A stretch of DNA of 64,000 bases. Origin: Bog-756 sp963812525 (GTDB lineage Bacteria; Actinomycetota; Acidimicrobiia; Acidimicrobiales; RAAP-2). Position numbers and translations under genes: made by a program. Positions 52,560 to 60,836 of this stretch are shown one piece after another. Each line of letters begins with the position of its first letter. The first letter of the stretch is position 1. Location: positions 434,001 through 498,000 of the forward strand of contig CAWEVL010000011.1 in the NCBI GenBank assembly GCA_963812525.1. Reading direction: 5' to 3'. The notes under the pieces are model-generated. The model was not told where the DNA came from. It saw only the letters and a list, made by a program, of their open reading frames with translations, and did not search any database.

Positions 52560-54080
52560 ATGGATCGGTCCGAGCGAGATGGCCACGCGCCAGACGAAGC
52601 CACCCTGACGGCGGCCGCGCCTGATCCGGCCGGGGAACCCCCGGCCGACTCGGTGACCGAACCCACGGCGTCGGGTGGTGCCGTCCCCCTCGGACCGGCC
52701 ACCATCGATCCCACCGAACCGGTGCGCGCCGATCCGACGGCACCCTTCCTCCCGTCGCCATGGGGGGAGCCGACCCCGGCAGTCGCCGGCACCGGGGGAA
52801 CGGGCCTCGAGCCGGTCGGCCGTCCCGCGCCCTCCTCCGGCGTGCCGGTGTGGGGTCCGGTCGTCACACCATCGGACACCGCCGCCAACACTCCGTCGGC
52901 CGACGGTGGGGGACACCGGGGCCCGGGGTGGCTGTGGTCCGTGGTGGCCCTGGCCGCGGCCCTGGCCGGCGCCTTGATCGGGGGGGCCATCGTGGCCGCC
53001 ACCAACCACGGCAGCACCGGCGCCACGGTCAAGGAGATCTCGGCCGGCCCGGCCCTGCTCAACGGGACCACCGACATCGAGACGGTGATCGGCAAGGTGC
53101 TGCCCGCCATCGTCTCCATCGACGCCAAGGGGCCGGCCCAGGCGCCCGAGTCGCTCTTCGGCGGGTCGTCGGGCGTCCAGGAGGATCAGGGCACGGGGAT
53201 GATCATCACCTCCAACGGTGAGGTCGTGACCAACAACCACGTGATCGCCGGGGCCACCTCCATCACGGTGACGCTGTACGGCAGCCTCAAGGCCCTGCCG
53301 GCCGCTCTGGTCGATACCGATCCCACGAACGACGTCGCCCTGCTGCAGATCGACGACCAGTCCAACCTGCCCACGGTGACCTACGGGAACTCGGACAACG
53401 TGCAGGTGGGGGACGCCGTGGTGGCCATCGGCAATGCGCTCGGGCTCTCGGCCGGCACCCCGACGGTCACCCAGGGGATCATCTCGGCCAAGGGCCGGTC
53501 GGTCCAGGCCAGCGACTCGTCGGGGAACTCCACCGAGAACCTCACCAACATGTTCCAGACCGACGCGGCCATCAATCCGGGGAACTCGGGCGGTCCGTTG
53601 GTGGACAGCTCTGGCCGGGTCATCGGCATGAACACCGCGGTGGCGTCCAGCGCCGACGGTACCTCCCAGGCCCAGAACATCGGGTTCGCCATCCCGTCGA
53701 ACAAGATCGACAAGCTGCTGCCCGCCCTGCGCAGCCGGTCCATCGGCATCCGGCCGACCTCCGGGACGGCCTTCCTGGGCGTATCCCTCGAGACCCTCAC
53801 CCCCCAGGTGCGGACCGAGTACAACTTCGAACCCACCCAGGGGGCGGTGGTGCTCCAGGTGCAGGGCGGCAGCCCGGCCGACATCGCCGGGCTGCAGCAG
53901 GGCGATGTGATCACCACCTTCCAGGGCAAGCCGGTGACCAGTGCCGACCAGCTGGCGGCGGCCATCCTGGCCGATGCACCGGGCCAGACGGTGAAGATCG
54001 GGCTGTATCGGGGGTCGGACCGGATGACGCTGACCGCCACCCTGGGGTCCAACAGCACCGCGGCGTCCAACGGCGGCTGA
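52560..54080 (+). CDS. HtrA/DegP-type serine protease with PDZ domain
   Basis: 506 residues. A disordered Pro-rich cytoplasmic arm (1-120), a membrane helix (about 125-147), then an extracytoplasmic trypsin-like domain with the triad His227 (TNNHVIAG), Asp258 (TNDVALLQID) and Ser343 (NPGNSGGPLV), and a C-terminal PDZ domain (AFLGVSLETLTPQVR, GLQQGDVITTFQGKPV). It degrades or refolds damaged exported proteins. The ATG at 52560 is chosen because AGGAGG lies six bases before it, although the frame is open from 52479. Fits PepD/HtrB-type actinobacterial proteases. Confidence 0.93.
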   Translation: MDRSERDGHAPDEATLTAAAPDPAGEPPADSVTEPTASGGAVPLGPATIDPTEPVRADPTAPFLPSPWGEPTPAVAGTGGTGLEPVGRPAPSSGVPVWGPVVTPSDTAANTPSADGGGHRGPGWLWSVVALAAALAGALIGGAIVAATNHGSTGATVKEISAGPALLNGTTDIETVIGKVLPAIVSIDAKGPAQAPESLFGGSSGVQEDQGTGMIITSNGEVVTNNHVIAGATSITVTLYGSLKALPAALVDTDPTNDVALLQIDDQSNLPTVTYGNSDNVQVGDAVVAIGNALGLSAGTPTVTQGIISAKGRSVQASDSSGNSTENLTNMFQTDAAINPGNSGGPLVDSSGRVIGMNTAVASSADGTSQAQNIGFAIPSNKIDKLLPALRSRSIGIRPTSGTAFLGVSLETLTPQVRTEYNFEPTQGAVVLQVQGGSPADIAGLQQGDVITTFQGKPVTSADQLAAAILADAPGQTVKIGLYRGSDRMTLTATLGSNSTAASNGG

Positions 54081-54212
54081 GGCGGGCACTGTCGTCCCCG
54101 GCCGGCGACGAGGCGTACCGGGGTGCTCCGGTTTCCCCTACGGTCGGGGCATGAGCAAGCCCGACGAGGTGCGACGAGTGCGACCCGAGACGAACCCACC
54201 CCCGGCACCGGC

Positions 54213-54800
54213 ATGACCGGCGGTGGTCTCTCCATCGAGGCCCTGGCCGCCCCCCGGGTCGAGCCGGCCCGCGACGGCACCCCTCCCGACGATCAGACCC
54301 TGGCCCGGATCCTCGAGGCGGCCACCACCGTGCCCGACCACGGAGGACTCCGTCCGTGGCGCTTCGCGGTGATCCGCGGCTCCGGACGGGACCGGTTCGG
54401 TGAGGCCCTGGTGGCCGGGTTGGTCGAGCTCCGGGGGGAAGACCTCACCGACGGAGCTCTCGTCAAGATGCGCGGGAAGGCCTTTGCCGCACCCTGTGCG
54501 GTGATGCTGGTTGCCTCGCCGCGGCTGGAGTCGAACGTCCCCGAGTGGGAGCAGGTGGTCTCGGCCTCGTGCACCGGGTACGCCGTGGTGCTCGGGGCGA
54601 CGGCGCTCGGCCTGGGCGCCGTCTGGAAGAGCGCCCACGTGCTCGGCACCGCACCGGTGCGGACCCTCTTCGGGGTGGCCGACCACGAGCGACTGCTCGG
54701 CTGGGTGAACCTGGGCTCGCCCGGGGAGGCGTCGCGGAAGAAGAGCACCCCGGCCGATACGGAGGACCCCATCCCCCGCATCACGGTCATCGGCGACTGA
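54213..54800 (+). CDS. Nitroreductase-family flavoprotein
   Basis: 195 residues. FMN-binding parts: AATTVPDHGGLRPWRFAVIR near the start (the xxRRSxRxF-like region) and YAVVLGATALGLGAVWKSAH, the family helix over the flavin. It ends with a charged DTEDPIPR tail. It probably reduces quinones, nitro groups or similar with NAD(P)H. The ATG at 54213 overlaps the stop of a 21-codon open frame (54151-54216, MSKPDEVRRVRPETNPPPA...) as ATGA; this may be a leader peptide. Its end overlaps the convergent HAD gene by 14 bases. Confidence 0.85.
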   Translation: MTGGGLSIEALAAPRVEPARDGTPPDDQTLARILEAATTVPDHGGLRPWRFAVIRGSGRDRFGEALVAGLVELRGEDLTDGALVKMRGKAFAAPCAVMLVASPRLESNVPEWEQVVSASCTGYAVVLGATALGLGAVWKSAHVLGTAPVRTLFGVADHERLLGWVNLGSPGEASRKKSTPADTEDPIPRITVIGD

Positions 54801-55521
54801 TCGGCGACCCGTCACCGGCCGGTGGCCGACCGGCGGCCCGTTCCAGGGCCTCGGTCAGGGTCAGCCGCTCGAGGGAGTCCACCACGACCTGGGCGGCGGA
54901 GAGATCGAGGTTCCGCGTGAGCGGATGGGGGACCGCCACCGTGTACAGCCCGGCGCCCACCGCGGCGGCCACGCCCTGGGGGGAGTCCTCGACGGCCACC
55001 GAGCAGGCCGGGTCGGCACCGAGACGGGCACAGGCCAGCCGGTAGGAGGTGGGCTCCGGCTTGGCCGGAACCACATCACTGCGGCACACCAGTGCGGTGA
55101 ACCGGTCCCGGATCCCGAGCAGCTCCAACTTGCCCTCGACCCACTCCTGCGACGACGACGAGGCCACCCCCACCGGGACCCCCCTCGCCGCAGCCTCGGC
55201 GAGCCAGTCGACGATGCCGTCGCGCACCGGTTGGCTGGCCTGGAACTCGTCGCGGCGGAGCCGTCGTCGATCGTGCAGCCAGGGGTCGAGGGGTCGTCCC
55301 AGCCGGGCCTCGAGCTCGGTCCAGGGATCGAACAGGTCGTCCCCGCCGATGTTCCGCTGCCAGTCGGCGAGGGCCAACTGGTGGCCGTGGTCGGTCCAGA
55401 GCTCGGCCCACGAGCGGTAGAGGGGCGCCTCGGTGTCGAGGATGGTGCCGTCGAAGTCGAGGACCAGGCAGCCGCGGCGGGGTGGCTCGCCGGGCTCAGG
55501 CCCCACCGTGTCGCCCGCCAC
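54787..55521 (-). CDS. HAD-superfamily phosphatase (beta-phosphoglucomutase-like)
   Basis: About 244 residues. HAD motif I is LVLDFDGTILDTEAPLYRSW, motif II is in VGVASSSSQEWVEGKLEL, motif III KPEPTSYRLACARLGADP, and motif IV EDSPQGVAAAVGAGLYTVAV. The helical cap after motif I (ELEARLGRPLDPWL) is of the small C1 type. It is likely a sugar- or nucleotide-phosphatase or mutase. Start is uncertain; GTG codons at 55521 and 55506 are possible, both inside the end of the methyltransferase gene. Confidence 0.85.
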   Translation of the reverse strand: MAGDTVGPEPGEPPRRGCLVLDFDGTILDTEAPLYRSWAELWTDHGHQLALADWQRNIGGDDLFDPWTELEARLGRPLDPWLHDRRRLRRDEFQASQPVRDGIVDWLAEAAARGVPVGVASSSSQEWVEGKLELLGIRDRFTALVCRSDVVPAKPEPTSYRLACARLGADPACSVAVEDSPQGVAAAVGAGLYTVAVPHPLTRNLDLSAAQVVVDSLERLTLTEALERAAGRPPAGDGSPISRR

Positions 55522-56278
55522 CGGGGCCCACGACCAGGCGCAGGGAGCCCACAAAGGACTCCTGGTGCCGCAGATGGCCGAACCGCCGGTCCCACCGGCC
55601 CGAGGCCAGATCGCTGGCCAAGGTGTCGACAGCCCGGGCCTCGTCCTCCGGCTCGACGAAGCTCCAGGCCGACTGCGACCGGCGCACGGCGGAGTCGAGG
55701 AAGGCCTCGGGCCGACCGTAGAAGGCCTCGGTGAACCCGTCGATGCAGTCGAAGGGCACCGGGACCGGCACGGCGGAGGCCCCAGGTCCCAACGCCGAGA
55801 TCACCGACTCGATGCCCGGGTACCTCCGGGACTCGGCGGCGTACAGCTCGGGGGAGTACTCGGCCAGCCACAGCGTGTCGAGCGCCTCGGGGTCGAAGGT
55901 GAGTACGACCACGGCTCCGCGGGTGACCCGGCGCAGCTCGGCGAGGCCGGCCGCGGCGTCCGGCCACTGGTGGACGGTGACCGTGGCCATCGAGGCGTCG
56001 ACGGCGTCCTCGGCCAGGGGGAGTGCGCCGGCCACGGCCCGGACCACCCGCCGCGGCGCAGCCGGTCGCTGGGCCAGCATGGCCTCCGAGGGCTCGACGG
56101 CGATCACCGGCCGGTCGGAAGGCTCGTAGGACCCGGCCCCCGCACCCACGTTGAGCACGGTGCCTGGCGGGCCCAGCGCGGACAGGATCAACTCGGCGAT
56201 CCGCGGATCGGTTCGTCGTCGCCGGGCATAGCCGACGCCGATGCGGGTGTAGTCGACGTCTCCGGGCGTCTGGCCCAC
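55496..56278 (-). CDS. SAM-dependent methyltransferase (class I)
   Basis: 260 residues. Motif I is VLNVGAGAGSYEPSDRPVIA, motif II VDASMATVTVHQWPDAAAGL and motif III VTRGAVVVLTFDPEALDTLW; the lead-in YTRIGVGYARRRRTDPRI is common in UbiE/COQ5-like small-molecule methyltransferases. The substrate is unknown. The GTG start at 56278 shares one base with the stop of the small zinc protein (TAGTG), so the two are coupled. It overlaps the HAD gene at its 3' end. Confidence 0.88.
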   Translation of the reverse strand: MGQTPGDVDYTRIGVGYARRRRTDPRIAELILSALGPPGTVLNVGAGAGSYEPSDRPVIAVEPSEAMLAQRPAAPRRVVRAVAGALPLAEDAVDASMATVTVHQWPDAAAGLAELRRVTRGAVVVLTFDPEALDTLWLAEYSPELYAAESRRYPGIESVISALGPGASAVPVPVPFDCIDGFTEAFYGRPEAFLDSAVRRSQSAWSFVEPEDEARAVDTLASDLASGRWDRRFGHLRHQESFVGSLRLVVGPGGGRHGGA

Positions 56279-56526
56279 TACCCCCACCGGGCCATGGGTG
56301 GCCCGAATCCGGCTTCTGCGGCGCAGGTGCCGCACAGGTCCACACGCCGGGCCCCGGGGCGATCGGAGGCGGCCACCCGCCGCCATCCGTAGCGACGGGC
56401 CTCCTCGAGGCAGGCCGACTCCGACCAGCGGGGCGAGGTCCGCGAGCCACACTTGCCGCAGGTCCGGTAGAACACCTCGTCGTCGTAACGATCGTCGAAG
56501 TTCAACTCGTCGGGGTCGTAGTCCAT
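56278..56526 (-). CDS. Small zinc-binding protein
   Basis: 82 residues: an acidic N-terminus MDYDPDELNFDDRYDDEVFY, then two Cys pairs (TCGKCGSR and LCGTC) that can bind one zinc, around a helix ACLEEARRYGWRRVA. Probably a nucleic-acid or protein-binding ribbon. It precedes the methyltransferase with TAGTG overlap. No family name recognised. Confidence 0.7.
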   Translation of the reverse strand: MDYDPDELNFDDRYDDEVFYRTCGKCGSRTSPRWSESACLEEARRYGWRRVAASDRPGARRVDLCGTCAAEAGFGPPMARWG

Positions 56527-56991
56527 AGTGGTGGCTCCGCATCGAGGATACCGCCGGGTCAGGGGGATCGAGGCACGGCATCGTGCCGTGGGCTCGGGAC
56601 ACGAGACGGGGCGCCGGTCCGGGGAGTGCGAGCCGTCGTGCGGAATCGGGTCGCCCCGATCGGCGGCATCGGTGGGGGCCGAGAGGTGGGGGACTCGGGC
56701 CGGCGTCCAGACGGCAACCGGCGGATCGTGATGCTGCTCCCACCCCCGGGCGAACAGTTGTTCGTGTTTGTTCTGGGTCGACAGCCGCCCATCGGAAGCG
56801 GGGCGGCAATGCCGGGCCGATCGACGCGGCAGCAGACAGAAGAGCCCGGGAGTCGCCGAGAGGAAACACCGATCGGGCCATCGAGGGTTGGCGGCACGCT
56901 CGCCACGGAACGAGATCCGATCGGGCCCGGCGCATGCCTACCGCCTGTGAACTTCGGGTGAGACCCGGTCGGTTCCCCTAATATCGTCACC
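56527..56991. other. Gene-poor interval
   Basis: 465 bases without a supported gene. Both strands have open frames, but they show no family likeness or consistent codon bias. A perfect hairpin, CACGGCA-tcg-TGCCGTG, lies at 56574-56590. The 3' end carries a promoter for the next gene. Confidence 0.5.
56979..56984 (+). promoter_or_regulatory. -10 box placed for a leaderless zinc-ribbon gene
   Basis: TAATAT ends seven bases before the GTG at 56992. It is one of the best -10 boxes in the window. No Shine-Dalgarno sequence exists, so the mRNA probably begins at the GTG. Confidence 0.6.
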
Positions 56992-57342
56992 GTGACGAAA
57001 TCCACCGATACACCCAGGTGCGGCTGGTGCCACCGCCCACTGCCGCAATTCCCGGGCGCCGGCCGTCCCCGTCGGTTCTGCAGTGCCGCACATCGCCAGC
57101 GGGCCTACGAGGCCCGTCGTCGGGCCGACTCCCTCGAGCTGCCGCACGGTCAGGTCGTCGTCTCCGAGGAGGATCTCCGGCGAGTGCACGACCGTATCTA
57201 TCGACTGGAGTCGGCGATCGAGGATGTGGTGGCCGATCTCGGTGAGAAGGCCGGGCCCCAGGCGTACCGGGCGGCCTACGAGCACCTCTACGAGGCGGCA
57301 AACGACCTGGTCGGGGTGGTCGTGGAGCCGGTTCGACAGTAG
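56992..57342 (+). CDS. Zinc-ribbon protein with helical C-terminus
   Basis: 116 residues. N-terminal CGWCHRPLPQ and RPRRFCSAAHRQRAYEARRR form a small zinc ribbon (C-x2-C ... C-x3-H) with a basic helix. Similar short motifs occur in actinobacterial DNA-binding or recombination-linked small proteins. The rest is a long helical segment (SEEDLRRVHDRIYRLESAIE, AYRAAYEHLYEAANDLVGVV). Likely a small DNA-binding protein. The strong -10 box at 56979 predicts a leaderless mRNA. Confidence 0.72.
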   Translation: MTKSTDTPRCGWCHRPLPQFPGAGRPRRFCSAAHRQRAYEARRRADSLELPHGQVVVSEEDLRRVHDRIYRLESAIEDVVADLGEKAGPQAYRAAYEHLYEAANDLVGVVVEPVRQ

Positions 57343-57376
57343 CCACCCCCCCTTTTTTATCTTGGTTTCGACGCCG

Positions 57377-57390
57377 ATAATGTATATTAT
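57377..57390. promoter_or_regulatory. AT-rich dyad in a GC-rich background
   Basis: ATAATGTATATTAT is a perfect 5-4-5 inverted repeat, preceded by a CCCCCCCTTTTTT run at about 57347-57359. It may be part of a terminator for the zinc-ribbon gene or a promoter/operator for what follows. Nothing else is clear in 57343-57535. Confidence 0.4.
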
Positions 57391-57535
57391 GTCAGGTCGA
57401 GAGGATGGCTGTCTCAGGACGGTGCGGGGTCTGTTGGGGTGCGATGTCACTCTCGTCTCTGGCCTCTCCCCCGACGGGTAGGTTGCCGCCCGTCATCAAT
57501 CCGGTGCTGCGGAGGCACTCATTCATGCGTTCGGG

Positions 57536-57808
57536 GTGGAAGTGTCCTCCGGCGGTACCGTTCCCCCCGCGGCCACCATCACCTGGACCAACAAGGACAC
57601 CACCACGATGGGTCTGAGCAATCTCACCAGCGTGGCCGATGACTGCACCACCTACCTGGGACTGACCCCGAGCATCAAGGAGGCGGCGACGTCCACCATC
57701 ACCGGCGGTACCTCCAAGCTCACCGTGGGGGACTCGAACGTCAACGACGCCTGCGTGTATATCGTGGGAACCCAGGTGTTCATCGGAGGAGGTGGTTCGA
57801 CGCTGTAA
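57536..57808 (+). CDS. Possible fragment of a secreted protein
   Basis: 90 codons, GTG start, no signal peptide. The sequence is Thr/Ser/Gly-rich with beta character: GGTVPPAATITWTNKDTTTM then TSTITGGTSKLTVGDSNVND. TITWTNKD is reminiscent of cupredoxin-like extracellular domains, but the copper ligands are not visible. The preceding frame may hold its missing N-terminus, so it may be a decayed or shifted gene. Low certainty. Confidence 0.3.
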   Translation: MEVSSGGTVPPAATITWTNKDTTTMGLSNLTSVADDCTTYLGLTPSIKEAATSTITGGTSKLTVGDSNVNDACVYIVGTQVFIGGGGSTL

Positions 57809-57919
57809 GGGTCATCGCACCGAGTTCACGGCACGAACTCGTTTCGTGTCCCGACAGGCAGTCGGTGCCCGGTCCATGGCAGCGCCGTCGTACGCAGAAT
57901 CGGTAGGCCGGTACGGGGG

Positions 57920-57925
57920 TAGAAT
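57920..57925 (+). promoter_or_regulatory. Probable -10 box for the class II aldolase gene
   Basis: TAGAAT lies 73 bases before the aldolase ATG, which has its own AGAAGGAG ribosome site. Confidence 0.4.
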
Positions 57926-57998
57926 GGCCCTGTCGCAGCGATTCGGAGTGGGCCTGCGGGCTGCGGAGGCCGGCCGCCGACGACCAGAAGGAGCCGCA

Positions 57999-58763
57999 AT
58001 GCCCGAGATCGTGCAGTTCACCCCGGGAAAAGTGTTCGACTCGCCGGAAGAGGAGCGGACGTACCGGAAGCAGCGCTTGGCCGCGGCCTTCCGGCTGTTC
58101 TCCAAGTTCGGCTTCGACGAGGGGGTGGCCGGTCACATCACGGCCCGTGACCCCGAGCGGCTCGACCACTTCTGGGTCAACCCCTTCGCCATGCACTTCG
58201 GCCAGATCAGGGTCTCGGACCTCATATTGGTCAACCACCAAGGTGAGGTCGTCGAGGGTGACCGGCCGGTGAACACGGCCGCGTTCGTGATCCACTCCCA
58301 GATCCACGCCGCCCGGCCCGACGTGGTCGCCGCCGCCCACTCCCACTCCATCTACGGCAAGACCTGGTCGGCGATGGGGAAGCTCCTCGACCCGATCACC
58401 CAGGACGTCTGCGCCTTCTATGAGGACCACGCGCTGTTCGACGACTACACCGGGGTGGTGCTGGACCTCGAGGAAGGGAAGCGCATCGCCCACGCCCTGG
58501 CCGACCACAAGGCGGCCATACTCCGCAACCACGGCCTGCTCACCGTGGGCCACTCGGTGGACGAGGCGGCGTGGTGGTTCATCACCATGGAGCGCTCCTG
58601 CCAGGCCCAGCTGCTGGCCTCCTCGGCGGGGACCCCGGTGCTGATCGACCCGGAGATGGCCAGGACCACCGCGGGCCAGGTGGGCTCCCACCTGGCCGGT
58701 TGGTTCAGCTTCCAGCCTCTCTTCGACCGGATCGTGCGGGAGCAGCCCGACCTGCTGGACTGA
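57999..58763 (+). CDS. Class II aldolase/adducin-family protein
   Basis: 254 residues. Metal-binding His pair in VAAAHSHSIYGKTWSAMGK and third His in ILRNHGLLTVGHSVDEAAWW, as in zinc-dependent L-fuculose/L-ribulose-phosphate aldolase relatives. The opening FSKFGFDEGVAGHITARDPE matches the family (GxxGNxSxR-like). Its sugar or small-acid substrate is unknown; some members are decarboxylases. The ATG at 57999 has a clear ribosome site, so the longer upstream frame is rejected. Confidence 0.88.
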   Translation: MPEIVQFTPGKVFDSPEEERTYRKQRLAAAFRLFSKFGFDEGVAGHITARDPERLDHFWVNPFAMHFGQIRVSDLILVNHQGEVVEGDRPVNTAAFVIHSQIHAARPDVVAAAHSHSIYGKTWSAMGKLLDPITQDVCAFYEDHALFDDYTGVVLDLEEGKRIAHALADHKAAILRNHGLLTVGHSVDEAAWWFITMERSCQAQLLASSAGTPVLIDPEMARTTAGQVGSHLAGWFSFQPLFDRIVREQPDLLD

Positions 58764-58792
58764 CCCCCGGTCCGGTACCGCGGCCGCACCGC

Positions 58793-59272
58793 TCAGACCG
58801 GTCCCCGGGCCGGGGTGATGACGACCACCGGGATGGTGCGCGACGTGTGGCGCTGGTAGACGTCGTACCTCCCGGTGACCCCGGGGTGGAAGAGTCGGGA
58901 CAGACCCTGGTTGGTCCGGTTGACCAGCGGCCAGAGTTGGTCCCGCTCCTCGGGATCGGCCACCCGGGCCGTGGCCGGCAGGACCTGCCGGCCCACCCGG
59001 ACGGTGACCTTGGGCTCCGCCTGCAGGTTGAGGAGCCAGGCCGGTGACCGGTCACTCCCCCCGTTGGACGCCACCACGATGAGATCTCCCCGGTCGCGGC
59101 AGTAGGTCAACCCGTTGGTCCGGGCCAGACCCGACTTCCGGCCGGTGGTGGTGAGCAGGAGGGCCGGCACCCGGTTGCTGTGCTTCCCCAACCGACCGTC
59201 GGACTTCTCGTAGACGTACTTGTGGAACCGGAGGTAGGGGCCCACGAAGCGGGTGGTGAAGATGCCGTCCAC
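58793..59272 (-). CDS. F420-dependent (deazaflavin) nitroreductase-family protein
   Basis: 159 residues of the Ddn type: LLLTTTGRKSGLARTNGLTY is the F420-binding signature (TTxGRKSG), followed by LIVVASNGGSDRSPAWLLNL and a C-terminal barrel. These proteins use reduced F420 to reduce quinones or nitro groups. fbiC at 21.4-23.8 kb supplies the cofactor. It lies 18 bases after gcvPB on the same strand, so it may be read as the tail of the gcv operon. Confidence 0.92.
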   Translation of the reverse strand: MDGIFTTRFVGPYLRFHKYVYEKSDGRLGKHSNRVPALLLTTTGRKSGLARTNGLTYCRDRGDLIVVASNGGSDRSPAWLLNLQAEPKVTVRVGRQVLPATARVADPEERDQLWPLVNRTNQGLSRLFHPGVTGRYDVYQRHTSRTIPVVVITPARGPV

Positions 59273-59290
59273 GTCCGCGCCGCCCCGACC

Positions 59291-60836
59291 TCACGTCCGG
59301 GCGTCGAAGGTGGGGATGAGGGTTCGTGCCGCCCGGGCCTCGTCCACCCTCCGCACGGGGGTGTGACGGGGGGACTCGGCCACGGCGCCCTCGGGCAGGG
59401 TGGCCGCCTCGTAGGCGATACGTTCGAGCGACTCGGCCAGGGCCTCGAGGGTCTGGGGACTCTCCGTCTCGGTGGGCTCGATCATCAGGGCCTCGTCGAC
59501 GATGAGCGGGAAGTACACCGTGGGAGCGTGGAAGCCCTCCTCGAGCAGCCGCTTGGCCACGTCCAGGGCGCGGACACCGTGGGTCTGTTTGATGGTCCGC
59601 ACCGAGAGGACCACCTCGTGCATGCAGGGCCGGTCGAAAGGCACGTCGTAGGTCCCCGTGAGCCGCTGTCGGATCCAATTGGCGTTGAGGACGGCCGTCT
59701 CGGCGATGCGGCGGAGCCCGTCGCCCCCGTTGGCCAGGATGTAGGCCAGGGCCCGGGCCAGCACCAGGGTGTTCCCGTGCCAGGTGTGCATCCGGCCGAT
59801 GGACCGTTCCGGCGTGGCCCAGGCGAAGACCGGGGTCTGGTCGTCGGAGGCCACCCGCACCGCCCGGGGGCCGGGCAGGAACGGGACGAGGCGCTCGGAC
59901 ACCGCCACCGGACCGGCCCCCGGCCCTCCCCCGCCGTGGGGGGTGGCGAAGGTCTTGTGCAGGTTCATGTGCACGATGTCGAAGCCCATGTCGCCGGGCC
60001 GGACCACGCCCAGGATGGCGTTGAGGTTGGCACCGTCGTAGTACAGGAGCCCTCCCACCTCGTGTACGGCGGCGGCGATGGGGGCGATGTCCTCCTCGAA
60101 CAGCCCGAGGGTGTTGGGATTGGTCAGCATGATGCCGGCCACGTCCTCGTCCAGCACGGTGGCCAGCGCAGCCATGTCGACGCACCCGCGCCCGTCACTG
60201 GGTACCGTGACCACCTCGTACCCGCCCAGGGTCACCGACGCCGGGTTGGTGCCGTGCGCCGAGTCCGGGATGATCACTTTGGTCCGTGTCGAACCCTGGG
60301 CCTCGTGCCAGGCTCGCATGAGCAGCAGCCCGGTCAGCTCCCCGGCGGCCCCGGCCGCCGGCTGCAGGGTGGCCGCGGCCATGCCGGTGATCTCGCACAG
60401 CGCCTCCTCGAGTTCCACCAGCAGGGCCAGCCAGCCCTGGGTGAGCGAGGCCGGCGCGCCGGGATGCACCCCGGCCAGTCCGGGCAGCCCGGCCACGGCG
60501 TCGCACACCTTGGGGTTGTACTTCATGGTGCACGAACCGAGGGGGTAGGCCCCGAGGTCCACGGAGAACTGCCGGTGGGAGAGCCGGGTGAAGTGGGCGA
60601 CCAGGTCGCGCTCGGACACCTCGGCCAGGGCCACCGGTGCGGTGCGGCGGTGGGCCTCGGGGATGAGCTCGTCCACGGACATCTCCGGGATGCCCGAGGT
60701 CCGGAACGACCATCCGCTCCGCCCCGGGTGGGACAGCTCGAACAGGGTCGGCTCGGCGTCGTGGCCCAGCAGCGGTGCGCTGGTGGCCTTCCCCCCCGGG
60801 GCGCCGGCGGCCGTCTCCGTTCGCCATCTCGCCCAT
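59291..60836 (-). pseudogene. gcvPB: Glycine dehydrogenase subunit 2 (GcvPB) with an N-terminal homopolymer frameshift
   Basis: The PLP-binding half of the glycine cleavage P-protein, about 514 residues when repaired. PLP lysine region HMNLHKTFATPHGGGGPGAG; also LGSCTMKYNPKVCD and PDSAHGTNPASVTLGGYEVV. The expected start, ATG at 60836 (TGATG with the gcvPA stop), reads MGEMANGDGRRRPGG, then a run of seven C on the + strand (60791-60797) shifts the frame. With one base less it continues KATSAPLLGHDAEPTLFELS and joins the open frame from 60682. The most likely cause is a homopolymer error. Confidence 0.85.

Noticed and set aside
57405..57642. Short open frames of about 70 codons on the + strand
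   Set aside because: They are Pro/Arg-rich shadow translations of the same bases as the 57536 frame and show no codon bias of their own.
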